Numbered from the stretch's first letter, positions 33,587 to 42,813 are shown. The stretch: DNA of 64,000 bases from Senimuribacter sp049852125 (GCF_049852125.1 NZ_CP187532.1:992001-1056000); one strand, 5' to 3'. The notes: generated by a model from the letters alone, not told the origin. Translations and numbers: made by a program.

Positions 33587-33615
33587 ATTATACATATAGT
33601 GCAGTTAGAAGTCAA
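33587..33615 (-). promoter_or_regulatory. Promoter of the GntR/ABC operon
   Basis: Read on the minus strand: TTGACT (33610-33615), 17 bases, TATAAT (33587-33592). Confidence 0.85.
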
Positions 33616-33644
33616 GCAGATATTTCCATGGGAGGGTAACAGAA

Positions 33645-33678
33645 AATAAAAAAGTTTCAGAGCTTGAACTGAAACTTT
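33645..33678 (-). terminator. Terminator of the Lrp/AsnC-family gene
   Basis: On the minus strand AAAGTTTCAG / CTGAAACTTT with an eight-base loop is followed by TTTATTTT. Confidence 0.85.
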
Positions 33679-33716
33679 ATAAAAACATATAATATTCTTT
33701 TAAGACGTACTGCTGT

Positions 33717-34127
33717 TTAAAATTCTTTTTTTAAAATGACAGAGGTTTGAGAATCTCCATAGATATTAATATGAGCGAGGAGCTGACTCAGTTGATCAGA
33801 ATCTTCTACAGCGACCATGAGCAGCGCGTTGTAGGGTCCGATGATATGATGCATGGACAAAATGGACTCTTTCGCATGGCAGAATTCGCAGAATGCATCG
33901 TACTTTTTAAGATCAACGTTGACAGAAACCATGGCCTGAATGGACTTTCCCAGTTTAGAGTAGTTGATGTCAGCATGATATCCTCTGATGACGTCCTGCT
34001 CCTCCAGACGTTTAATGCGTTCTGTTACAGCAGGAGATGAAAGATTAACATTCTGTCCGATTTCTTTGATTGTGGATCTACCTTCTTTAGTTAGGTATTT
34101 AATGATATTGATATCTGTTGCGTCCAT
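33717..34127 (-). CDS. Lrp/AsnC-family transcriptional regulator
   Basis: A 136-residue protein with an N-terminal helix-turn-helix (TIKEIGQNVNLSSPAVTERIKRLEEQDVI) and a RAM-type ligand domain (VSVNVDLKKYDAFC, HHIIGPYNALLMVAVED). It probably senses an amino acid and forms octamers. It is monocistronic, bounded by its own terminator. Targets are not evident; the nearby his operon is only one possibility. Confidence 0.9.
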   Translation of the reverse strand: MDATDINIIKYLTKEGRSTIKEIGQNVNLSSPAVTERIKRLEEQDVIRGYHADINYSKLGKSIQAMVSVNVDLKKYDAFCEFCHAKESILSMHHIIGPYNALLMVAVEDSDQLSQLLAHINIYGDSQTSVILKKEF

Positions 34128-34285
34128 AGGATGCCTCCCTCAGTAGTTTACTAAAAGTATTTTACTGTATTTGTGAGAAAGGGTCAACTTGTTTTGAAGA
34201 AGTGTTTCGTAGGTAATTTTATCTTTTACTTTTGATAAAGGTGTGGTAAACTGATAGGGATAAAAATTGTCGCAGGGAGGAACAT

Positions 34286-34483
34286 ATGGAATATTTTTTC
34301 AGCCATATCGGATATATTATTGTCGTTGCTGTCGTGTTAGGTCTTGTTGGTTTTGCTACCGTAGTAATGGCGCAGAAAAATGAATCAGAGCGGGATATCA
34401 ACGAGGAAAAGTGTAATTATCATTGTGGCAGCTGCCCGAATACTGAGTTTTGCCACAAAGAGGGAAAGAAAATAAATTCATAG
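34286..34483 (+). CDS. Small Cys-rich single-pass membrane protein
   Basis: A 65-residue protein with one membrane helix (residues 9-29) and a cytoplasmic Cys tail: Cys43, Cys47, Cys50 and Cys56 in NYHCGSCPNTEFCHK. The shape resembles FeoB-associated Cys-rich membrane proteins, but no feo gene lies in the window, so that label is tentative. GGGAGG precedes the ATG and its own terminator follows. Confidence 0.7.
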   Translation: MEYFFSHIGYIIVVAVVLGLVGFATVVMAQKNESERDINEEKCNYHCGSCPNTEFCHKEGKKINS

Positions 34484-34505
34484 ATCATACGCGTATATAA
34501 CTGGT

Positions 34506-34558
34506 AAAAAGCCGGGCCGCCGTTAACAGAATGTCTCTGTGGAAGCGGACCGGTTTTT
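34506..34558 (+). terminator. Terminator after the Cys-rich protein gene
   Basis: AAAAAGCCGGGCCGC pairs with GCGGACCGGTTTTT (one bulge); a small ACAGA/TCTGT hairpin sits in the loop. Confidence 0.8.
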
Positions 34559-34596
34559 GTATTAGCAAAAAAACATGATTTTCTCGGCAAAAACTC

Positions 34597-34624
34597 TTGA
34601 TTTAACGCTTTAATATGGTAAAAT
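34597..34624 (+). promoter_or_regulatory. Promoter of the his operon
   Basis: TTGATT (34597-34602), 16 bases, TAAAAT (34619-34624). The roughly 60-base leader holds only a short hairpin (CCGTG-ATATGG-CACGG); I see no T-box or his attenuator peptide. Confidence 0.65.
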
Positions 34625-34692
34625 GATGAAGTGCAAAAAAGCGGAAACCACCGTGATATGGCACGGAAAGCCGAAAGGAGTTATAGCAGGCA

Positions 34693-35814
34693 ATGAAAAT
34701 CAACCAGAACATCATGAAAAGTGGGGAACGAGCGACATTTCAGCTGCGTAGTCTTTACCAGCAGTATGGCTATCGTCAGTTCAAGGTGGGAAAGTTCGAG
34801 GAATATGAACTATATGTCAGAAATAAAGATTTTATCGCTTCTGACAGTATCATCACATTTAACGACCCGGGCGGTAAGCTGATGGCCCTCAAACCGGATT
34901 TAACGCTTTCTATCGTAAAGAATTACCATCCCGCAGAGGGATATGTAGAAAAGGTTTACTATAGCGAGAATATTTATCGTGGCGCGAAAGCATCCCATGG
35001 TTATAAGGAAATCCTGCAGACGGGGCTGGAGTGCATGGGAGATATCGACCTGTATCATCTGTGTGAGGTGACCATGCTTGCGGCAAAGAGCCTGGCGGCA
35101 ATTGGAAGCGATCATGTATTGGAGATTTCCCATATGGGATTGGTTAAGTCTCTGCTGCAGGGGCTGGATGAGGAAGTGCAGGCGCAGATTATAAAGTGTA
35201 TCGGCGAAAAGAACATACATGAGATCCATCAGATCTGCCATACACATCACATAGATAAAGAAATAGACGAATCCTTAGAAATCCTGGTGTCCACCTATGG
35301 CAATTACAAAAAGGTGCTGGGAAGACTGTCGAAGCTGAAGCTGGATAATGGAGCAAAGGATGCATTGGAAGAACTTGCCGCTATCTGCGGTGTGTTGGCG
35401 AAAAATAAGCTGACAAAGAGGATCAATATAGATTTTTCCATTGTGAATGATATGACCTATTACAGCGGTTTGCTGTTCAAAGGTTTTATCAACGGCATTC
35501 CTTCAAGTGTTCTTTCCGGCGGACAATACGACAGGCTGATGGAGCGCATGGGTAAAAAGGGTGGAGCAATCGGCTTCGCGGTATATCTGGATTCTTTGGA
35601 CCGTCTCGAATCATACGAAAAACAGTATGACTTTGATGTGGTCTTTCTTTATGACCGGGATGCGGATATCGGTCAGGTGCTCAGAGAAGCGAAGGCTCTG
35701 CGGGAACAGGGCAAAGCGGTGCTGGTACAGCGTCAGCTTCCTGGAAAATTAACTTATAGAACTTTAGTAAAATTGATAGATGGCGAGGTGACAGTCCTTG
35801 AAGCAAATGATTAA
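34693..35814 (+). CDS. hisZ: ATP phosphoribosyltransferase regulatory subunit
   Basis: A 373-residue HisRS-like protein without aminoacylation function, needed by short HisG. Class II-like blocks are FQVRSLYQ-type N terminus, KPDLTLSIVKNY (motif 2 region) and VLSGGQYDRLMERMGKKGGAIGFAV. It starts the his operon behind AAAGGAG. The short-form hisG directly downstream confirms the pairing. Confidence 0.92.
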   Translation: MKINQNIMKSGERATFQLRSLYQQYGYRQFKVGKFEEYELYVRNKDFIASDSIITFNDPGGKLMALKPDLTLSIVKNYHPAEGYVEKVYYSENIYRGAKASHGYKEILQTGLECMGDIDLYHLCEVTMLAAKSLAAIGSDHVLEISHMGLVKSLLQGLDEEVQAQIIKCIGEKNIHEIHQICHTHHIDKEIDESLEILVSTYGNYKKVLGRLSKLKLDNGAKDALEELAAICGVLAKNKLTKRINIDFSIVNDMTYYSGLLFKGFINGIPSSVLSGGQYDRLMERMGKKGGAIGFAVYLDSLDRLESYEKQYDFDVVFLYDRDADIGQVLREAKALREQGKAVLVQRQLPGKLTYRTLVKLIDGEVTVLEAND

Positions 35815-36430
35815 CGTGGCGCTGCCAAAGGGCAGATTAGGGCAGAAGGTATATGATATGTTCGAAAAGGCAGGTTTCCAGTGTCCCTCCATCAAGGAAG
35901 ACAACCGAAAATTGATTTTTGAAAATCAGGATGCCGGCGTCCGGTACTTCTGGGTAAAGCCCTCGGATGTGACGATTTATGTAGAGAGAGGAGCGGCGGA
36001 TATCGGCGTGGCAGGCAAGGATATCCTGCTGGAATATGCCCCTGATGTTTACGAATTGCTGGATTTAAATCTGGGAAGATGCCGCATGGCCGTGGCCGCT
36101 AGAAAGGATTTTCGTGATCAAACGGAGCGAACGCTACGAGTGGCTACCAAATTCCCTAATATAGCCAAGGATTTCTATGAGAAGGAGAGTCGTGATATCG
36201 ATATAATAAAACTCAACGGATCGATTGAGATAGCGCCGATTCTTGGACTGTCCGATGTTATTGTGGATATCGTAGAAACCGGAAAGACCTTGAAGGAAAA
36301 TAATCTGGTAGTTTTCGACACCATTGTTCCAATCAGTGCAAGGCTGATTGCCAATAAGGCCAGCTTTAAATTTAAGACAGAGGAAATAGAACATGTCCGC
36401 GACGCTTTGGCGTCACAGCTTTCTCTGTAG
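35798..36430 (+). CDS. hisG: ATP phosphoribosyltransferase catalytic subunit, short form
   Basis: A 210-residue HisG of the short class, lacking the C-terminal regulatory domain and so depending on HisZ. Motifs include VALPKGRLG, the ERGAADIGVAGKD loop and DVIVDIVETGKTLKENNL (PRPP-binding). I place the start at TTG 35798 because GAGGTGA lies six bases before it; the ATG at 35807 is spaced 15. It overlaps hisZ by 17 bases. First step of histidine synthesis. Confidence 0.93.
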   Translation: MKQMINVALPKGRLGQKVYDMFEKAGFQCPSIKEDNRKLIFENQDAGVRYFWVKPSDVTIYVERGAADIGVAGKDILLEYAPDVYELLDLNLGRCRMAVAARKDFRDQTERTLRVATKFPNIAKDFYEKESRDIDIIKLNGSIEIAPILGLSDVIVDIVETGKTLKENNLVVFDTIVPISARLIANKASFKFKTEEIEHVRDALASQLSL

Positions 36431-36454
36431 AGATACGAATATGAGGTAATAAAG

Positions 36455-37525
36455 ATGAGCAAATTTTTAAATGAAAAATATAGAAAGCTCCAGGCTTACA
36501 CTCCGGGAGAGCAGCCCCAGGGGAAGAACTACATCAAACTGAACACCAACGAATCGCCATATCCGCCGGGACCAAAAGTACAGGCGGCTGTAAATAGCAG
36601 TGAAGCGGCAAATTTGAGACTTTATTCAGATCCGGAGAGCAGGGTTCTAAAGGAAAGGCTAGCTGGTTTATATGGGATGAAGCCGGAGAATATTTTTGTT
36701 TCTAACGGCTCCGATGATATATTGAATTTTGCTTTTATGGCTTTTGCAGGCGATAGTACGAAAGTTATGTTTCCGGAGATTTCCTATGGATTTTATGAAG
36801 TTTTTGGTGATCTTTATCACATCGATTACGAAAAGGTTTCTTTAAAAGAGGATTTTTCCATAGACTCAACAGATTATGTGTGCCAGAATAAGATGATCGT
36901 TATCGCGAATCCAAATGCGCCTACAGGAAAAGCGCTGCAGCTCTATGAAATCGAAAGGATAGTCAGAACAAATCCGGATCATATCGTTCTCATCGACGAG
37001 GCATATGTGGATTTTGGCGCGGAAAGCTGTGTGGATCTGGTACATAAATATGAAAATCTTCTTGTCGTACAGACCTTTTCTAAGTCCAGAAGTATGGCGG
37101 GTGCAAGGCTGGGATTTGCTATTGCCAACGCGGCTGTCATTGCCGATCTGGAGAAGATAAAGTATTCCACTAATCCTTATAACGTCAACCGTCTGACAGC
37201 GGCGGCCGGTATTGCGGCTATCGAGGAAAACGATTATTATATAGAAAATTGTAAAAGGATCGCGGACACTCGCGAGCGTACGGCGGATGCTCTGGAACGC
37301 CTTGGATTTGATATTGTTCCGTCTAAAGCAAATTTTTTGTTTGTCAGATCCGAACGGATCGATGGCGGCCTGTATTACCGTAAGTTGCGTGAAAAGGGTA
37401 TTCTGATACGTCACTTTGATAAGGAGAAAATATCTCAGTACAACAGGATTACGATTGGAACGGATGAGGAGATGGATCATCTTCTGGAGGCTACAGCAGA
37501 AATTATGAAGGAGACTGAAAAATGA
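36455..37525 (+). CDS. hisC: Histidinol-phosphate aminotransferase
   Basis: A 356-residue PLP-dependent class I/II aminotransferase. Seen are LNTNESPYPPGP, NPNAPTGKA, the DEAYVDFG block, and the PLP lysine in QTFSKSRSMAGARLGFAI. It directly follows hisG; the usual hisD between them is absent. It overlaps hisB by four bases (ATGA). Confidence 0.94.
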   Translation: MSKFLNEKYRKLQAYTPGEQPQGKNYIKLNTNESPYPPGPKVQAAVNSSEAANLRLYSDPESRVLKERLAGLYGMKPENIFVSNGSDDILNFAFMAFAGDSTKVMFPEISYGFYEVFGDLYHIDYEKVSLKEDFSIDSTDYVCQNKMIVIANPNAPTGKALQLYEIERIVRTNPDHIVLIDEAYVDFGAESCVDLVHKYENLLVVQTFSKSRSMAGARLGFAIANAAVIADLEKIKYSTNPYNVNRLTAAAGIAAIEENDYYIENCKRIADTRERTADALERLGFDIVPSKANFLFVRSERIDGGLYYRKLREKGILIRHFDKEKISQYNRITIGTDEEMDHLLEATAEIMKETEK

Positions 37526-38109
37526 GAACCAGTGAAATTATCAGAAAGACAGCGGAGACAGATATTACGTTGCGTTTAAATCTGGACGGCAGTGGAAAGG
37601 GAGAAATTCATTCGGGCTGTGGTTTTTTGGATCATATGTTAACCTTATTCTCACGCCATGGCCGGTTTGATCTGGATGTAACCTGCAAGGGAGACACTTA
37701 TGTGGATGATCACCACAGTGTGGAAGATATCGGTATCGCGCTGGGCAGCGCGTTTAAAGAGGCGTTGGGCGATATGAAGGGTATCTCACGTTATGGCCAT
37801 ATTATTTTGCCTATGGACGAGACTTTAATGGTCTGCGCCGTGGACATTTCAGGGAGAGATTTTCTGGGATTCGACGTACTGATGCCGGCTGCGAAGGTGG
37901 GTGAATTTGATACGGAACTGGTGAAAGAGTTCTTTTTGGGATTTGTGCGCAAAGCACAGTTGACACTGCACTTCAAGGAGCTGGCAGGAGAAAACACGCA
38001 TCATATCATCGAGGCAATGTTTAAAGCTTTTGGCCGCGTGATGGGAAATGCGGTAAGAATCGATCAGGCATATAAAGACGAAATACCTTCCACGAAAGGA
38101 GTGCTGTAG
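37522..38109 (+). CDS. hisB: Imidazoleglycerol-phosphate dehydratase
   Basis: A 195-residue monofunctional dehydratase. The metal-binding motifs GFLDHMLTLFSRHG, DDHHSVEDIGIALG and the second-half copy ENTHHIIEAMFKAFG are all present. It is four-base coupled to hisC and directly adjacent to hisH. Confidence 0.96.
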   Translation: MRTSEIIRKTAETDITLRLNLDGSGKGEIHSGCGFLDHMLTLFSRHGRFDLDVTCKGDTYVDDHHSVEDIGIALGSAFKEALGDMKGISRYGHIILPMDETLMVCAVDISGRDFLGFDVLMPAAKVGEFDTELVKEFFLGFVRKAQLTLHFKELAGENTHHIIEAMFKAFGRVMGNAVRIDQAYKDEIPSTKGVL

Positions 38110-38727
38110 ATGATAGCGATCATTGATTACGGTGTGGGGAATATTTTTTCCCTATATAGCTCTTTTAGATATATAGGAGCGGAAGCTGTGTTGACAGCGG
38201 ATCCGGAGGTAATCCGAGGCGCTGATAAAATCGTATTGCCGGGGGTTGGGGCTTTTGGCGACGCCGCTGAAAAATTACGGTCCAGCGGACTGGCTGAGCT
38301 TGTATTAGAGCAAGCGGCCGCGGGCAAACCGCTTATGGGAATTTGCCTGGGCATGCAGTTGCTCTTTGAAAAGAGCTATGAATACGGTGAACACGACGGT
38401 TTGGGCTTGATTCCGGGGAAAGTAGTTACCATGGAAGGCGTAGTTCCTGCTGAGTACAAGGTGCCTCACATTGGATGGAATGGCTTGCATTTTCCAAAAA
38501 GCCGTGAAAAAAGCCCTTTGTTCAGGTATGTTAAAGAGGGAGAATGCGTTTATTTTGTGCACACTTATTTCGGAACGGATTGTGAGGACAGTGTAATTGC
38601 CAGCGCCGAGTATGGGGCGGAGCTGACGGCAGCAGTATCTGCCGGAAATGTATACGGGGTTCAATTCCATCCGGAAAAGAGCGGACAAGTAGGTATGAAG
38701 ATTTTGAAAGCATTTTGTGAGTTATAG
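38110..38727 (+). CDS. hisH: Imidazole glycerol phosphate synthase, glutamine amidotransferase subunit
   Basis: A 205-residue class I glutaminase. The nucleophile Cys is in GICLGMQLLFEKS; the catalytic His/Glu pair is in VQFHPEKSG. It pairs with HisF to make AICAR and imidazoleglycerol phosphate. Starts at the base after the hisB stop, with AAAGGAG in the hisB end. Confidence 0.96.
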   Translation: MIAIIDYGVGNIFSLYSSFRYIGAEAVLTADPEVIRGADKIVLPGVGAFGDAAEKLRSSGLAELVLEQAAAGKPLMGICLGMQLLFEKSYEYGEHDGLGLIPGKVVTMEGVVPAEYKVPHIGWNGLHFPKSREKSPLFRYVKEGECVYFVHTYFGTDCEDSVIASAEYGAELTAAVSAGNVYGVQFHPEKSGQVGMKILKAFCEL

Positions 38728-38742
38728 AGGAGTAATGGAGTT

Positions 38743-39462
38743 ATGAAAATATTTCCTGCAATTGATTTGCGAGGCGGCAAGGTGGTTCGCCTGCTGAAAG
38801 GAGATTACGATAGAATGACTGTCTTTGGCGACGACCCTCTGGCTGTCGCGAAGGAATTTGCTGAAGCGGGGGCGGAGTTTCTCCATGTAGTGGATCTGGA
38901 CGGCGCGAAGGACGGTGATAATCCTAATTTTGACATAGTGAAAATGCTGGCGCAGAAGTCGGGATTGAAGGTGGAAATTGGCGGCGGCATTCGGAACGAG
39001 GAAACCGTGAAAAAATATCTGGACGTGGGAGTTTGGCGCGTGATTTTAGGTACGATTGCAGTAGAAAATCCGATTTTTACAGCAGATATGATAGCTAAAT
39101 ACGGCGATCAGATAGCGGTTTCTGTGGATATTGCCGGCAGAAATGTTGCGGTTCGCGGCTGGCGTGAGATTTCGCAGATTACAGTAGACGCCATTTTTGA
39201 TCGCCTGACAGCTGATGGCGTCAATTGTGTCATCTGTACGGACATTTCTAAGGACGGCGCTATGGAGGGAACGAATCGCAGCTTATATAAAGAGCTTTCT
39301 GAGAAGTATTCTGTGAATATCGTGGCGTCAGGCGGCGTTTCTTCGATGGAGGAGGTAAAGGCTCTGACTGGCATGGGCGTATATGGCGCGATTATCGGTA
39401 AGGCGCTCTATACTGGAGATATCGATCTTGCTTCGGCTATTAGAGAGGGGGAAGGGATATGA
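38743..39462 (+). CDS. hisA: ProFAR isomerase
   Basis: A 239-residue (beta-alpha)8 barrel. The catalytic Asp is in FPAIDLRGGKVVRL and the second-half motif in CTDISKDGAMEGTN, with phosphate site SGGVSS. It overlaps hisF by four bases. Confidence 0.96.
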   Translation: MKIFPAIDLRGGKVVRLLKGDYDRMTVFGDDPLAVAKEFAEAGAEFLHVVDLDGAKDGDNPNFDIVKMLAQKSGLKVEIGGGIRNEETVKKYLDVGVWRVILGTIAVENPIFTADMIAKYGDQIAVSVDIAGRNVAVRGWREISQITVDAIFDRLTADGVNCVICTDISKDGAMEGTNRSLYKELSEKYSVNIVASGGVSSMEEVKALTGMGVYGAIIGKALYTGDIDLASAIREGEGI

Positions 39463-40214
39463 TAACCAAAAGAATTATTCCTTGTTTGGATGTACGTAAC
39501 GGCAGAGTAGTCAAAGGTGTGAATTTTCAGGGATTGTCTGATGTATCTTCGCCAGTGGAGCTAGGCCGGTATTACAGCGAAAACGGTGCTGACGAGCTTG
39601 TTTTTTACGATATTACTGCATCTTATGAGGAGCGTCAGCTGTTTACAGATATTTTGAGAGAAGTGGCTTCTACAATTTTTATTCCGCTGACTGTAGGAGG
39701 CGGGATCAATACGCTGGACGATTTTGACCGTGTGCTGAAGTGCGGCGCTGATAAGGTTTCCGTTAATTCTGGCGCGATTCGAAATCCGGGACTTATTGCG
39801 GAGGCGGCAAAACGGTATGGCGACCAGTGTGTAGTTTTGTCGGTGGATGTGAAAAGAGTAGACGGCTCTTTTCACGTTTTCGCAAAAGGTGGCAGAGAGG
39901 ACACGGGGTTGGATGCTATCGAATGGATCAAGTGGGGTGAGCAAAGCGGCGCTGGCGAGATTGTAGTGAATAGCATCGATACGGACGGTGTAAAGCAGGG
40001 ATTCGACATCCCTTTGCTCCGCATTGTAAACGAGGCGGTTAGCGTACCAGTTATCGCTTCCGGGGGAGCGGGAAGTATTGGTGATTTCATTACTTTGTTC
40101 AGAGAAATCCCTACGATTGACGCGGGACTTGCGGCCTCGATTTTTCACTTTGGAGAGGTGCGGATCAGTGATTTAAAGGCGGCTCTTTTGGCAGACGGCG
40201 TCAATGTACGGTGA
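39459..40214 (+). CDS. hisF: Imidazole glycerol phosphate synthase, cyclase subunit
   Basis: A 251-residue barrel homologous to HisA. Catalytic Asp residues are in IIPCLDVRNGRVVKGVNF and VNSIDTDGVKQGFD; the phosphate site is in ASGGAGS. Coupled to hisA by ATGA overlap. Confidence 0.97.
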   Translation: MITKRIIPCLDVRNGRVVKGVNFQGLSDVSSPVELGRYYSENGADELVFYDITASYEERQLFTDILREVASTIFIPLTVGGGINTLDDFDRVLKCGADKVSVNSGAIRNPGLIAEAAKRYGDQCVVLSVDVKRVDGSFHVFAKGGREDTGLDAIEWIKWGEQSGAGEIVVNSIDTDGVKQGFDIPLLRIVNEAVSVPVIASGGAGSIGDFITLFREIPTIDAGLAASIFHFGEVRISDLKAALLADGVNVR

Positions 40215-40228
40215 CAGGGAGGTTAAAA

Positions 40229-40873
40229 ATGATAAGAATAGACGAATTAAAATTTGATGAAAAGGGTTTGATACCGGCTATCGTAGTTGATAATCAATCT
40301 AAACGGGTGTTGACTTTGGCTTACATGAACCGAGAAAGTTTGGAAATTTCAATGCGCGAAATGAAAACGTGCTTCTGGTCGCGTTCGCGTAAACAGCTGT
40401 GGAGGAAAGGCGAAACCAGCGGCAATCAGCAGCATATCGTCAGCATTGTTGCGGACTGTGACAGAGACGCTTTAGTTGTCTTAGTGAACAAAGAGGGTCC
40501 GGCATGTCATCTTGGCAACGATTCCTGCTTCGAATTTCCTGTATTGGGCGATGTGCAGCCGGAATTTTCAGTGAAGGGATTATATGGAATGCTGGAGAGC
40601 CGTAAGGCTGAGCTGCCGGAAAATTCTTACACTACGTATCTCTTTGAAAAGGGTTTGGATAAAATTCTGAAAAAAGTGGGCGAGGAATCGACAGAAGTAA
40701 TTATTGCCGGGAAAGCGGAAGACAAGGAAGAAACGGTTTATGAAATCGCGGATCTGATGTATCATGTTATGGTGCTTATGGTTCAGTTGGGAATCAGCGT
40801 GGATGAGGTTATAGATGAATTGGCATCACGTCATGTAATCGATCACAAGGTAAAGCAGGAGAAGATGAGATGA
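40229..40873 (+). CDS. hisI: Bifunctional phosphoribosyl-AMP cyclohydrolase/ATP pyrophosphatase
   Basis: A 214-residue HisIE fusion. The cyclohydrolase part (1-115) has SRSRKQLWRKGETSGNQQ and the metal-binding ADCDRDA and GPACHLG cysteines; the pyrophosphatase part (about 120-214) has KKVGEESTEVIIAGK. I place the start at ATG 40229 with GGGAGGT; a GTG at 40211 is in frame but overlaps hisF. It overlaps the PHP gene by four bases. Confidence 0.94.
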   Translation: MIRIDELKFDEKGLIPAIVVDNQSKRVLTLAYMNRESLEISMREMKTCFWSRSRKQLWRKGETSGNQQHIVSIVADCDRDALVVLVNKEGPACHLGNDSCFEFPVLGDVQPEFSVKGLYGMLESRKAELPENSYTTYLFEKGLDKILKKVGEESTEVIIAGKAEDKEETVYEIADLMYHVMVLMVQLGISVDEVIDELASRHVIDHKVKQEKMR

Positions 40874-41646
40874 TTTTATTGAATCCGAAAGGAAACGTAA
40901 ATCTGCACACGCATACGGCTTACTGCGACGGAAAAGATATGCCTGAGGATATGGTGAAGGAAGCCATAGCCTTGGGCTTTTCTGCTCTGGGCTTTTCCGG
41001 TCACGGCTATTCTGTTTACGATACAGATTTTTGTATGAGCAAGGAGAATACGATAGCATACCGGCAGGAAGTGCTGCGTTTGAAAAAGAAATATCAAAAG
41101 GAAATCCATATCTACCTGGGCGTTGAGATGGACTATTACGGCGAGAAGGACGAGTATCCCTATGATTTTGTAATCGGTTCCGTTCATGGCGTAGAGAAGG
41201 ACGGACAGATACTGTCAGTGGATAATACAGAGGAGGTTATGCTCAGTAATGTGGATCAGCATTTCGGGGGTGATTTCCGGGCGTATGTAGAACGGTACTA
41301 TGAAACGATTGCGAACGTAGTAGAGCGAACAGAAGCGGATATCATAGGACACTTCGATCTGGTAACAAAATTTAACGAGGGAAATAAGTATTTCGACGAG
41401 AACGCCGCCTGGTATAAACGAGCTGCGCTGGACGCGCTGAAATCGGCGGCGGAACGACAGCCGTGTTTTGAAATTAATACCGGTGCGCAGGCCCGTGGGT
41501 ATCGCAGCAGGCCGTATCCGGCGGATTTTCTTTTGGAGGAAATTGACCGTCTGGGCTGTCCGGCGATCTTATCAAGTGATTGTCATGATAAGAGAGATTT
41601 GGCTTATGGGTTTTCTCAGCTGGTGCAGAGGATGAAAAGGGATTGA
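40870..41646 (+). CDS. hisK: PHP-family histidinol-phosphatase
   Basis: A 258-residue metallophosphatase. Metal motifs are NLHTHTAYCDG, FSGHG, the EMDYY and IGSVHG blocks, and SSDCHDKRD near the C terminus. It removes phosphate from histidinol phosphate, so the operon covers all steps except the final HisD oxidation. Coupled to hisI by a four-base overlap. No terminator is evident before the next promoter. Confidence 0.88.
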   Translation: MILLNPKGNVNLHTHTAYCDGKDMPEDMVKEAIALGFSALGFSGHGYSVYDTDFCMSKENTIAYRQEVLRLKKKYQKEIHIYLGVEMDYYGEKDEYPYDFVIGSVHGVEKDGQILSVDNTEEVMLSNVDQHFGGDFRAYVERYYETIANVVERTEADIIGHFDLVTKFNEGNKYFDENAAWYKRAALDALKSAAERQPCFEINTGAQARGYRSRPYPADFLLEEIDRLGCPAILSSDCHDKRDLAYGFSQLVQRMKRD

Positions 41647-41696
41647 TGATTCTACTGGTGAATTGTAGAAAAAACAGGGAATCATATGAAATTACG

Positions 41697-41725
41697 TTGC
41701 GAAGTTTCTGTCAATATGATAAAAT
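41697..41725 (+). promoter_or_regulatory. Promoter of the BMP/nucleoside ABC operon
   Basis: TTGCGA (41697-41702), 17 bases, TAAAAT (41720-41725). No purine riboswitch is visible in the short leader. Confidence 0.6.
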
Positions 41726-41766
41726 ATGAATAGCTGAAAAGCTACGAGAAATTACGGAGGATGAAC

Positions 41767-42813
41767 ATGAAGAAATTTATTTCATTAACTCTCGTTGCTG
41801 TTATGGTACTGTCCATGTCTTTATTTATGGCAGGCTGCGGCGGCGATGAAGACAACGCAGGCGCTGGCGGTGAAGAAGCAAAAGGCGTAAAGGTCAGATG
41901 CGTTATTTCTACACAGTTAGGCGACCAGTCGTTTAACGATTCTGCAAAAGCAGGTATCGACCAGTTAGCGGAAGAAGGATATGATGCAAAGGTTATCGAG
42001 TGCAAGAATGACGCAAACACATTCGAGCAGAACCTGAGAACTGCTGCTGATGACGCGGACATCGTAATCGGCGTAGGCTCTGAGCTTGACATGATCGGTA
42101 CAGTTGCAAAGGAATACGAGAATGTAAAGTTCGTATGGTGCGATAACGTATTAGAAGAAATTGAAACATATCCGAACCTGACTTGCGTATCCTACAAACA
42201 GAATGAAGGTTCTTATTTGGTTGGCTGGATTGCAGGCAAGATGACAGAGTCCAACGTAGTTGGTTTCATCGGTGGTAAGGATATCCCTGTAATCAACGAT
42301 TTCCGTGTTGGATTTACGCAGGGCGCTAAGGACGCAGGAAAAGAAGCAGGCAAGGACGTCAAGGTTGTTAAACAGTTTACTGACGACTGGACAGATACAA
42401 ATCTGGGAGCCGAAGCCGCACAGGTTGAACAGTCTCAGGGCGCGGACATTATCTTCTGCGCAGCAGGCGGTTCCGGCAACGGCGCTATCATGAAGGCTGA
42501 AGAACTGGGAATCAAATGCATCGGCGTTGACCAGGATCAGAGAATTACTTTGAAAGAATACGCAGACAGAATCCTCTGCTCTATGATCAAAGAAGTTGGA
42601 AAATCCATTGTTGACATCGTAAAAGATTTCGCTGATAACGGAAACTTCCCAGGCGGAGAAGTATTCAGTGCAGGTATGGGCGGCGGCTATGTAGCAGTTG
42701 CTTATGGTGCTGATGATATGGAACAGCTGGTATCTGATGATCTGAAGGCTGAACTGGAAGCACAGATTGAGAAGCTGAATAATGGCGATCTGAAGGTTGA
42801 CACTGCTTTATAA
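41767..42813 (+). CDS. BMP-family nucleoside-binding lipoprotein
   Basis: A 348-residue extracytoplasmic binding lipoprotein: basic start MKKF, hydrophobic segment, lipobox LFMAGC (acylated Cys about residue 22), then an acidic linker. The fold blocks are those of the BmpA/PnrA group (STQLGDQSFNDSAKAGIDQL, VGSELDMIGTVAKEY, GVDQDQR). The ATG at 41767 is spaced six bases from GGAGG; the ATG at 41761 abuts it. Presumed ligand: purine nucleosides. A terminator after it lets it be made in excess over the transporter. Confidence 0.9.
   Translation: MKKFISLTLVAVMVLSMSLFMAGCGGDEDNAGAGGEEAKGVKVRCVISTQLGDQSFNDSAKAGIDQLAEEGYDAKVIECKNDANTFEQNLRTAADDADIVIGVGSELDMIGTVAKEYENVKFVWCDNVLEEIETYPNLTCVSYKQNEGSYLVGWIAGKMTESNVVGFIGGKDIPVINDFRVGFTQGAKDAGKEAGKDVKVVKQFTDDWTDTNLGAEAAQVEQSQGADIIFCAAGGSGNGAIMKAEELGIKCIGVDQDQRITLKEYADRILCSMIKEVGKSIVDIVKDFADNGNFPGGEVFSAGMGGGYVAVAYGADDMEQLVSDDLKAELEAQIEKLNNGDLKVDTAL

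Noticed and set aside
34625..34692. T-box or peptide attenuator before hisZ
   Set aside because: The leader is only about 60 bases, has no terminator, no histidine-rich peptide and no T-box sequence.
41647..41766. Purine riboswitch before the nucleoside importer
   Set aside because: The leader is too short and lacks the conserved loop and junction sequences; none is seen before the NCS2 gene either.
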